23,025 nucleotides of DNA from an archaeon (GTDB lineage: Archaea > Micrarchaeota > Micrarchaeia > Norongarragalinales > SBBD01). Shown here piece by piece: positions 15,551 to 20,870 of the stretch. A program made the position numbers and the translations under genes. The stretch spans positions 1 through 23,025 of the forward strand of contig SBBD01000173.1 in assembly GCA_005239845.1 (NCBI GenBank), in the 5' to 3' direction. Position 1 is the stretch's first letter; every line of letters starts with the position of its first letter. Below the pieces are notes generated by a model. That model was not told where the DNA came from, made no database searches, and worked only from the letters and a program-made list of their open reading frames with translations.

Positions 15551-15642
15551 CATCCAGCAGGATAGTACCGTCCGAATCGCACGGGGGCTTAACTTCCAGG
15601 TTCGGTATGGGACTGGGTGTGACCCCCCGCCTATGACCGTTG
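15532..15642 (-). rRNA. rrf: 5S ribosomal RNA
   Basis: Reading the minus strand gives a full 5S rRNA of about 111 nt. Terminal helix I pairs CAACGGT with ACCGTTG. The domain with GGGGGGTCACACCCAGTCCC is followed by the highly conserved CATACCGAACCTGGAAG and TTAAGC (helix III and loop C). The ACGGTACTATCC stretch and the GGATGGGAAATCC hairpin form the second arm. No 16S, 23S or tRNA gene is nearby, so the 5S gene stands alone with its own promoter, as in several archaea. The ends are assigned from helix I and could be off by a few bases. Confidence 0.93.
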
Positions 15643-15664
15643 TCATTCTTTTTACGAAAAACAC

Positions 15665-15674
15665 GTTTTTAAGG
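15665..15674 (-). promoter_or_regulatory. TATA box of the 5S rRNA gene
   Basis: On the minus strand CCTTAAAAAC is centred about 27 nt before the first base of the 5S gene at 15642. This is the expected archaeal distance, so the 5S gene appears to be transcribed from its own promoter. Confidence 0.65.
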
Positions 15675-15701
15675 GTTTCCTCCAGTCGCCCAAGCCATGA
15701 A

Positions 15702-16967
15702 CTAGACAGTGATTTTGTCCCCGTTCTGCGGGGCATAGGCGTCGAAGCCCTCTTCTCGAAAAAGATGCACGAGCGTCTTCAGTTGTTCGGGGTCGCCGTG
15801 CACACAAAAGATTTTTTCCGGGTTCGCCTTTTTCGCGTGCCTCAAGAGCCCCTTCTGGTCCGCGTGCGCGCTGAAGTCAAAAAAGCGCACTTCCCACGGC
15901 CATTTTTCCGTCTTCCCGTTCAGGCGAATAATTCCTTCCTCTAAAAGCCGCCTTCCTTTTGTCCCCCTCACTTGAAAGCCCGTCAAAAAGATTTTGGCCT
16001 TTATCCCCCGTTTCAGGAACTGCTGGATGTAGCTCATGGACGGCCCTCCCTCCAGCATGCCCGCCGTTGCCAGAATCACGTGGCCTGGCTTGCACGCCCC
16101 CTTCCGTTCCGCTGCAGATTCCACCTTGTGCGCCCTCGAAAACGCTTCCGCGAACTTTTGCGCGTCCTTCAAGTACGAGGGAAAGTTGAGCACGATGTCG
16201 CTCGCTTTCACGCTCATGCCGTCCACGAAGAGGTTGTTCGAGAGCCCGTGCGCCTGCAGTACGCACAGGATTTCCTGCGTCCTCCCCAACGCAAAAGCGG
16301 GGATGAGCACCGCAAAATCGTCCGCCAGCGCTTCCTCGATGGCGTAACCGAATTTTTTCTCGAGCTGCTGGCGGTTGGGGTGCTCGCTGTTTCCATACGT
16401 GCTCTCCGTAACCAGCACGTCCACGTTTTCCTTGCAGGCTTCTGCGGGCGCGTGCAGCTGCGTTGACGTCGTGTTCAAGTCTCCCGTGTACAACACGTTG
16501 CCTTCCTTGGTTTCATAAAACACTTGCGCGCTCCCCAGAATGTGTCCCGCGTCCAACAGCTTCAAGGAACTCCCGTCATGAAAAAGGTGTTCCTGATGAT
16601 AGGGAAGAGCGCGGCTGTGTTTTTGCAGCTTCCGGAGATCCGCGGATGAAAAATAGGGCGTTCGACGCTCCTGTTCCGCGATTTTCTGCGTGTCCTCCAG
16701 CAGCAATTGCACCAAGGGAAACGTGGGGAACGTGGAAATGACGGGCACGGAGGCGTGCTGCAGAAAGGCGGGCAAGTATCCGGAGTGGTCCAAGTGCGCG
16801 TGGCTCAACGCCACCGCGTGGGGGCGCTTGGCCTCTTTCAGCAAAGGGAATTCGTAGGGGGTGACTGCCTTTATTCCGCAGTCGAAAAGCAGCCTCAAGT
16901 CCCCGCTTTCCACGAGGACAGCGTTCCTTCCCACTTCTCCCGCGCCTCCCAAAAAATGAAAGTTCAT
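15702..16967 (-). CDS. Beta-CASP metallo-beta-lactamase ribonuclease (aCPSF2-like)
   Basis: A zinc-dependent RNA-processing enzyme of 421 residues in the archaeal CPSF/RNase J superfamily. The metallo-beta-lactamase motifs are complete: SHAHLDH (His56, His58, Asp60, His61), GHILGSA (His142) and TGDLN (Asp163). The beta-CASP motifs A, B and C are TEST (Glu188), SAHAD (His368) and VHGD (His390). There is no N-terminal KH domain, and GGAGEVGRNAVLVE resembles aCPSF2 more than the KH-bearing aCPSF1. RNase J is the alternative. It is the last gene of a minus-strand run after the dephospho-CoA kinase gene, with a 40-nt gap. Its 3' end faces the start of the 5S gene on the same strand. Confidence 0.88.
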   Translation of the reverse strand: MNFHFLGGAGEVGRNAVLVESGDLRLLFDCGIKAVTPYEFPLLKEAKRPHAVALSHAHLDHSGYLPAFLQHASVPVISTFPTFPLVQLLLEDTQKIAEQERRTPYFSSADLRKLQKHSRALPYHQEHLFHDGSSLKLLDAGHILGSAQVFYETKEGNVLYTGDLNTTSTQLHAPAEACKENVDVLVTESTYGNSEHPNRQQLEKKFGYAIEEALADDFAVLIPAFALGRTQEILCVLQAHGLSNNLFVDGMSVKASDIVLNFPSYLKDAQKFAEAFSRAHKVESAAERKGACKPGHVILATAGMLEGGPSMSYIQQFLKRGIKAKIFLTGFQVRGTKGRRLLEEGIIRLNGKTEKWPWEVRFFDFSAHADQKGLLRHAKKANPEKIFCVHGDPEQLKTLVHLFREEGFDAYAPQNGDKITV

Positions 16968-17007
16968 GTCATCGGCCTGCGCTTCTTGCCTCCCAAAAAG
17001 TGAAGAT

Positions 17008-17541
17008 TCATTGCGTCCGTTGACCTGGTGGGGTTTTACTGAACTGGTTCAGTATTCTTCCGGCTTTTATTCGTGCCGCTTTCGTAACGCCGACGAGCAC
17101 GCCCCCTCTTCTGGGCTGGCCATAGAAAAGAAGGGTTTCCAAGGGGGCCCACCGCATGCACGGCAGCAACAGCAAGTCCTCTTCGCCCTTCACGCGCACC
17201 CAGTGCCTTTCTTTTTTCAGGGAAAACAGTTTTCGGCACAAGCGAAAGGCTTCTTCCGAAAGCGTTCCGTGGGGGTTGCGCAAGCTCCATTTTCTTGCCT
17301 TCCAATGCCCCAACTCCCTTTTTTGTTTTAAGGCCAGCGGCCGGCGCTGGCATTTTCCGTCCGTGAACGCGATCCAGGGCTCTTTCCCGTTCCGCAGCGC
17401 AAGTAAGGTGGCAATGTCTCCCACGGTAATCAAGGGCTTTTTTCCAATGCTTTTCAAGGCTAAGGCGCGGGAGTACAGTTTTCCCAAGGGGCGCTTCAAG
17501 CGCGTGCGGAGCGCCGGGGTCAAAAAATAAACGCGGGCCAT
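17008..17541 (-). CDS. GTP-dependent dephospho-CoA kinase (DUF359)
   Basis: Catalyses the last step of archaeal coenzyme A synthesis, phosphorylating dephospho-CoA with GTP. The 177-residue protein aligns with the DUF359 family (type enzyme TK1697 of Thermococcus). Matching segments are LKRPLGKLYS (15-24), PLITVGDIAT (36-45, Asp42), AFTDGKCQRRPL (58-69, Asp61), SLRNPHGTLSEE (86-97) and VKGEEDLLLLP (117-127, Glu121-Asp122), followed by the conserved APLETLLFYGQP. The acidic residues fall where the family's catalytic and GTP-site residues are expected. The ATG at 17541 is preceded by a good GGTGA ribosome site. It lies 35 nt after the small acidic gene and 40 nt before the beta-CASP gene. Confidence 0.9.
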   Translation of the reverse strand: MARVYFLTPALRTRLKRPLGKLYSRALALKSIGKKPLITVGDIATLLALRNGKEPWIAFTDGKCQRRPLALKQKRELGHWKARKWSLRNPHGTLSEEAFRLCRKLFSLKKERHWVRVKGEEDLLLLPCMRWAPLETLLFYGQPRRGGVLVGVTKAARIKAGRILNQFSKTPPGQRTQ

Positions 17542-17576
17542 GCGGTCACCATGGCCCTCGGAAGACGAACGGCGGG

Positions 17577-17690
17577 TTATTCCTCATCGTCGTCCTCGAG
17601 GTCTTCCTCGGTGTCCCAGTCCTCTTCCTCCTCCCAGTCCTCTTCCTCGTCAAAGTCGTCTCCTTCGTCCTTCTTCTTCTGCTTCGGCAT
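17577..17690 (-). CDS. Small highly acidic protein (37 aa), unknown
   Basis: A short gene coding MPKQKKKDEG followed by an almost continuous run of Glu and Asp with two Trp (DW at 18-19 and 24-25). Of 37 residues, 24 are Asp or Glu. I regard it as real because it has an AGGTGG ribosome site 7 nt before the ATG, a TATA box at 17741-17750 that predicts a 28-nt leader, and a tandem same-strand position before the dephospho-CoA kinase gene. The basic N terminus plus acidic tail suggests a disordered protein that might bind a basic partner, such as a ribosomal protein or a polymerase surface. I do not recognise a family. Confidence 0.6.
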   Translation of the reverse strand: MPKQKKKDEGDDFDEEEDWEEEEDWDTEEDLEDDDEE

Positions 17691-17740
17691 CTGGTTCCAC
17701 CTTTTGAACCCGGAAATGGGCTGCAATTACTCCTCGACAG

Positions 17741-17750
17741 CCTTTTTAAA
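17741..17750 (-). promoter_or_regulatory. TATA box of the acidic protein/CoA kinase/RNase operon
   Basis: On the minus strand this reads TTTAAAAAGG, preceded by the purine-rich GGAAGGG that could be the TFB element. Start would be near 17718. The same A/T core read on the plus strand (TTTTTAAAC) could also direct transcription rightward into the hairpin cluster at 17763-17998. Confidence 0.5.
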
Positions 17751-17762
17751 CCCTTCCGCCGA

Positions 17763-17998
17763 CCCCTCGGGGAAACCTAGGTCCTCTCAAAACCTTTCGG
17801 GTTTTGGAGGCCGCCTAAACCTCGCGGTTTAGAGCGGTTCCCCACTCGGGATACGCAAAACGTCGAGTTTTGCTATCCGCCTAAACTTCGGGTTTAGTGC
17901 GGTCGCCTCTCCCCTTCCTAGGCTCCCTTGCCCGGCGAGGGGCGTTCTCCCTCCTCTTGACCAAACTGTTCTTTTTGCTCGTTTGCCCGTCGCCGGGC
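17763..17998. ncRNA. Candidate structured RNA: hairpin cluster, strand undecided
   Basis: A gene-free stretch (17691-18061) in which nearly every base can pair. CCTAGG at 17776-17781 and at 17917-17922 close a domain, with a GGG/CCC extension outside them. Inside it are four hairpins. H1 (17783-17810) has AAAACC/GGTTTT. H2 (17811-17837) has CCGC-CTAAACC/GGTTTAG-A-GCGG. H3 (17849-17878) has GGATA-GCAAAAC/GTTTTGC-TATCC. H4 (17877-17902) is a near copy of H2. Next to this domain is a long arm with a 9-bp GC stem, 17930-17938 with 17990-17998, and inner CAAAC/GTTTG. On the minus strand H2 has a GCGA (GNRA) loop; on the plus strand H4 has a TTCG loop. I found no RNase P or SRP RNA signature. It could also be a set of palindromic repeats. 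Confidence 0.4.
17811..17902. repeat. Duplicated hairpin (two copies, 17811-17837 and 17877-17902)
   Basis: CCGCCTAAACC-TCGC-GGTTTAGAGCGG and CCGCCTAAAC-TTCG-GGTTTAGTGCGG are direct repeats that each fold into an 11-bp (first) or 10-bp (second) stem with one unpaired base (A or T). The differences fall in the loop or leave the stem paired, as expected if structure is being kept. The two copies are separated by 39 bp containing the third hairpin. Confidence 0.6.
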
Positions 17999-18061
17999 GC
18001 TCCCCCGTTGTAGGCTACGCTTCCTTATCTTTTCAGCAATAGGCGGCGGTTAAGTAGGGGG

Positions 18062-18586
18062 TTATTCCGTCAGTTGCTTTTTCATGTGCGGGAGCCACCG
18101 CACGCGGTCCTGCTTTTTTCTTTTCAAGCGCTTCAGCACCGTGCGAGCAGGAAGGGGCTTCGTGAAATCCAGTTGGACAATCGTTTGCCGCGGATAATGG
18201 GCTTCCGCTTGCACGAGGCAATAGTCCAGCGCCTCCGCCAACCCGTTTTCTTGCCTCTTCTGTTCGGAGTATCCGCGCCTCTTCAGCCTCCGCTCCAGTT
18301 CTTGGGGATGGCACCGCAGCACCAACACCTCGTCGCAAGGAATGTGCATTTCGCAGGCGAGATGGCCTTCCACGATAAACGCGCGCTTTTCTTTAAACCA
18401 GCGCCGTACCCACCGTCCCAGCTTCGCCACATCTACCTCAAGTTCTTTTTCTCTCTTTCGTCCTTCTTTCCCCTGTCTTTTCGCGAGGGCGTTCAAGGAA
18501 TAGTAGGCGAGGTTTAGGTGCTTCGCAAGCGCTTGCGCCAGCATGGTTTTTCCGGTGCCGGGAGTCCCCGTGATGACGAGCCGCAT
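18062..18586 (-). CDS. AK6/Fap7-family adenylate kinase-like NTPase
   Basis: A small P-loop kinase of 174 residues. Walker A is GTPGTGKT (7-14). FIVEGHLACEMHIPCDEVLVLRC and the lid region RRGYSEQKRQENGLAEALD match AK6/Fap7, where the family has IVDTH, DxVIVLR-x-P and RGYSE-K-x-EN-x-E-E. In yeast and archaea Fap7 acts in 40S/30S subunit maturation by binding uS11; the protein also shows adenylate kinase and ATPase activity. The His in EGH is the conserved Walker B-like position. The ATG at 18586 has AGAGG 7 nt before it. It ends in the hairpin-rich region and is divergent from the membrane protein gene. Confidence 0.87.
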   Translation of the reverse strand: MRLVITGTPGTGKTMLAQALAKHLNLAYYSLNALAKRQGKEGRKREKELEVDVAKLGRWVRRWFKEKRAFIVEGHLACEMHIPCDEVLVLRCHPQELERRLKRRGYSEQKRQENGLAEALDYCLVQAEAHYPRQTIVQLDFTKPLPARTVLKRLKRKKQDRVRWLPHMKKQLTE

Positions 18587-18618
18587 GGTTTTGCCTCTGG
18601 CTCTCTAAGAACACAATG

Positions 18619-18628
18619 CTTTTAAGCG
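18619..18628 (+). promoter_or_regulatory. TATA box of the six-helix membrane protein gene
   Basis: GCTTTTAAGC lies about 38 nt before the ATG at 18662, predicting a leader of some 12 nt. It sits in the 75-bp divergent space shared with the AK6/Fap7 gene. Confidence 0.45.
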
Positions 18629-18661
18629 TGCCAGGGCTACTATTGCCTTTCGGGGTCTTTC

Positions 18662-19390
18662 ATGTCTTTTGCCGACGTCCTGAAGCATACCATCAACGCC
18701 TACGGCCGCAACTGGAAGCTCCTCTCGTTCTTCAGCCTGCCCTTCGCCATCATTTTTCCCTTGTCCCTCCTGCTCCCGAACTTCATCGCGCTGGGCGGCA
18801 TTTTTTTGCGTTACGGGAGCATCCGTTCCGACTTGAGTTCCGTGGAGGCGGCGTTCATCGTCTTCATCTTCCTCCTCTCGCTCCTCCTCTTTTCCTTTGC
18901 TTTGGTGGGCATCAACCTGGTCATCAAGAGCCAGCGTACGCTCTTAAAATTGACGCATTTCGAGCAGGAAAAAATTGAGCAGCACACCTTCCAGCTCTTC
19001 ACGCTCTTCCTGCTGGTGTTCGTGGCCTCTTTTCTTGTGAACCTCTTCCTCTACGACTACGGGCTCTCGGGAACCTACGGGCAGCTCGTCTCCCTTGCCT
19101 TCTCTCTCGCGGTGCTTTTCGTGCCGCAGGCGCTCGTGTTGGAGGAGTTGAGCGTCGTGAACAGCATGAAGCGCAGCCTTTCCCTGTGCCTCTACCGCTT
19201 CCCTTACCTCATCGCATTTCTTTTCGTGGCCTCCGTCCTCGTCCTTTTCGTCGCATTCGTCTTCCTGCAATTTCCGGACGTGAGGCTGGCGCGCTACGTT
19301 TCCGTGCTCGTCAACGCGCTCGTCGTGCTTCCGTTTCTGGAAGTCCTGAAGGTCCAGCTCTACCTGAGCAAATATTCGCTCCTGAAATGA
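18662..19390 (+). CDS. Six-helix integral membrane protein, unknown function
   Basis: A 242-residue membrane protein. Hydrophobic segments lie at about 21-48, 63-88, 110-132, 141-162, 180-203 and 208-228, so about six helices. The segment FVPQALVLEELSVVNSMKRSLSL resembles the A/P-x-h-h-h-E-x-x-x-h-x-x-A/S-h-K-R-S motif. That motif appears in several poorly characterised archaeal and bacterial families (for example the membrane domain next to glycerophosphodiester phosphodiesterases, or DUF7847-like proteins). The relationship is suggestive only. The N terminus, ADVLKHTINAYGRNWKLL, is the amphipathic lead-in common to that type. It stands alone between a divergent kinase gene and a convergent gene, with a terminator-like hairpin right after its stop. 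Confidence 0.75.
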   Translation: MSFADVLKHTINAYGRNWKLLSFFSLPFAIIFPLSLLLPNFIALGGIFLRYGSIRSDLSSVEAAFIVFIFLLSLLLFSFALVGINLVIKSQRTLLKLTHFEQEKIEQHTFQLFTLFLLVFVASFLVNLFLYDYGLSGTYGQLVSLAFSLAVLFVPQALVLEELSVVNSMKRSLSLCLYRFPYLIAFLFVASVLVLFVAFVFLQFPDVRLARYVSVLVNALVVLPFLEVLKVQLYLSKYSLLK

Positions 19391-19427
19391 TTGGCTAGCA
19401 GAGAATCAGCCAGTTGTCTTTCTTTAT
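19391..19427 (+). terminator. Terminator-like hairpin after the membrane protein gene
   Basis: TTGGCT (19391-19396) pairs with AGCCAG (19408-19413), and the T-rich TTGTCTTTCTTTATC follows. This comes directly after the TGA of the membrane protein gene. It is short and includes one G-T pair, so the call is moderate. Archaeal termination often depends mainly on the T-rich tract. Confidence 0.4.
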
Positions 19428-19885
19428 CGTCGACGACCCATGCGCGCGTATTTGATCATGATTTTCCAGTAGCCCACGTCGTTCTCCAGTTCCCTCCCCA
19501 CTTCTCTTACAAATTGCTCCATCCGCTGTTCGCCAAACGCATCCGACTCTAAGGGCAGCCGCAGCCGAAACCCTATTCGTGCATTGCGGTTGGGCAACGT
19601 CATGCGAAACGAATTTTGCCGGAACGTGTACGAAGCGGGAAGTTTCCCTTTCACTTTGAAGTCGGGATGCGTGTTGAGGAGTTTCCGAACCGCGTGCTCC
19701 ACCGCTGCTTTCACCTGCCGTTCTTCGTCCTCCGCGATGATGGGGTGTCCCAACGCGATGTGCGGCCATTCGTCTTCCCGTTTTCCTCCGTTCCGGACCG
19801 AAAGCGTGGGTTCCCACGGCCGCAAGCCTAACCGTTCATGGCGTCTGGCGATTTGTTGTTTTAGCGTCCGCTTGGGGCCTGCCAT
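19424..19885 (-). CDS. Unknown protein, paralog of the upstream gene product (short form)
   Basis: A 153-residue soluble, charged protein that I cannot assign. It shares a module with the second half of the protein encoded upstream. LRPWEPTL (21-28) corresponds to IRMWQPTL there, ALGHP (44-48) to SLGHP, and EERQVKAAVEHAV to VRQLQSLLTHAI. GFRLRLPLESDAFGEQRMEQF (GFRLRLP at 105-111 onward) corresponds to GFKVILPSEAYEQGEAGMHWF. Its N-terminal 20 residues are strongly basic (PKRTLKQQIARRHERLG). No transmembrane segment, zinc site or catalytic motif is evident. The ATG at 19885 is supported by a TATA box at 19905-19915 and by GAGGAT 7 nt upstream. Confidence 0.65.
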   Translation of the reverse strand: MAGPKRTLKQQIARRHERLGLRPWEPTLSVRNGGKREDEWPHIALGHPIIAEDEERQVKAAVEHAVRKLLNTHPDFKVKGKLPASYTFRQNSFRMTLPNRNARIGFRLRLPLESDAFGEQRMEQFVREVGRELENDVGYWKIMIKYARMGRRR

Positions 19886-19904
19886 GGTGCTATCCTCAGC
19901 GCCT

Positions 19905-19915
19905 GCCTTTTAATT
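19905..19915 (-). promoter_or_regulatory. TATA box of the short paralog gene
   Basis: On the minus strand ATTAAAAGGCA is centred about 26 nt before the ATG at 19885, compatible with a leaderless start. It means the short paralog can be expressed apart from the long one upstream. Confidence 0.45.
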
Positions 19916-19946
19916 CTTTGTATTTCTTGTCTTTTCAGCTAAAACT

Positions 19947-20741
19947 TCAGAACAACTCCCTCTTTTTCTTGTAATAGGCCTGCTGCATGCCGGTGAACTC
20001 GGGAGTATGGTATAAGCGGTGTTCCAGTCGCTTGAGGAACCAATGCATTCCCGCTTCCCCTTGCTCGTACGCTTCCGAGGGCAGTATCACCTTAAATCCC
20101 GTGCGCAGGCGGCTCCCTTCCCGCAGCCTCGTTTCAATCGTTTCCATTTCCAAGGGGCGGTCCCCCAAGGCGAGTTCCTGTTGTCCATGGAGCCGAAGGG
20201 CTTCCCAAATGGCGTGCGTAAGGAGGGACTGCAGCTGCCGGACTTCCACGGCGTCCAGCCACGAAGGATGTCCGAGACTGACGAACGGACGAGGTTCCCA
20301 GTGCAGCGTAGGCTGCCACATCCGGATTCCCTGCTGCGACAACGCTGCTTCCACTTGAGTGATGGCATCGGCAAGGCGTGCACGGCCGTCGTATTCTTCA
20401 CGCAAGGCCGCATATTCGCGATCGTGGCCTAACTGCCTGTCGACGGCTTCTGCCAGCCTCTGAGCGTTTGCTGGAGGCAAACGGCCTAAATCGTGCTGCA
20501 GCGCATGGGTTTCCTTGGAAAACGCTTGGATGCTAGGAAGGTGTGGCGGAGAAGGCTTCCCGAGCGCGAGTTCTGGGGGCTTCAAGGATTCCCGTGCCTG
20601 GCTAACGGCAGCCTCCACTAACCCTCTCACCCGCTGGACATGCTCCGCCTCTATTTTTCTCGGAAGGATGATTTCCAGAGAATACCGGAAGACGGGCCCA
20701 TCTCCGTGTTGCCGGAGCGTGGGCTGGAACAGCTCTGCCAT
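19947..20741 (-). CDS. Unknown protein, two-module paralog (long form)
   Basis: A 264-residue soluble protein with no recognised family. Residues 138-243 match the short paralog encoded next to it. Shared positions include the W-x-PTL motif, LGHP, RQ, and GF-x-x-x-LP-x-E then GE-x-x-M-x-x-F. The N-terminal half looks like a more diverged copy: FQPTL (5-9), SLEIILP (21-27), and a helical stretch ending YAALREEYDGRARL (110-123) that parallels FTGMQQAYYKKKREL at the C terminus. A central, probably helical, region joins them. No membrane segment or catalytic signature is seen. The ATG at 20741 has GGAAGGAAG about 6 nt upstream. It is divergent from topA and 61 nt upstream of the short paralog. 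Confidence 0.65.
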   Translation of the reverse strand: MAELFQPTLRQHGDGPVFRYSLEIILPRKIEAEHVQRVRGLVEAAVSQARESLKPPELALGKPSPPHLPSIQAFSKETHALQHDLGRLPPANAQRLAEAVDRQLGHDREYAALREEYDGRARLADAITQVEAALSQQGIRMWQPTLHWEPRPFVSLGHPSWLDAVEVRQLQSLLTHAIWEALRLHGQQELALGDRPLEMETIETRLREGSRLRTGFKVILPSEAYEQGEAGMHWFLKRLEHRLYHTPEFTGMQQAYYKKKRELF

Positions 20742-20836
20742 GAAGAGCTTCCTTCCGGAAACCCTTATTATGTTTTCTCTTGGCGCCTTTTCCTCCTTTT
20801 TTATTCGCCGGTTCCTTTGTTCCGGGATGCGCTCTT

Positions 20837-20845
20837 CTTATAAAC
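20837..20845 (+). promoter_or_regulatory. TATA box of topA
   Basis: CTTATAAAC is centred about 30 nt before the ATG at 20871, predicting a start near 20867. This rules against the in-frame TTG at 20859 as a translation start and suggests a nearly leaderless mRNA. Confidence 0.6.
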
Positions 20846-20870
20846 ACGTTCGTGCGAGTTGATACCCGTC

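Noticed and set aside
17706..17720. T-arm-like sequence (GGGTTCAAAAGG on the minus strand) suggesting a tRNA
   Set aside because: The flanking bases do not form a T stem, and no anticodon arm or acceptor stem can be built around it. It is the leader of the acidic gene.
17551..17832. Serine-rich plus-strand frame
   Set aside because: The poly-Ser run is the antisense of the Glu/Asp codons of the 37-residue acidic gene, which has better expression signals.
17763..18045. RNase P RNA or SRP RNA at the hairpin cluster
   Set aside because: I looked on both strands for the GAGGAAAGTCC and ACAGAA type elements of RNase P RNA and the GGAAGG...AGCAG helix 8 of SRP RNA and did not find them. A divergent member is not excluded, since I could not run a covariance model.
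20859..20870. Upstream TTG start for topA
   Set aside because: It lies before the transcription start predicted from the TATA box at 20837-20845. MKLVITEKPK at 20871 is the normal family N terminus.
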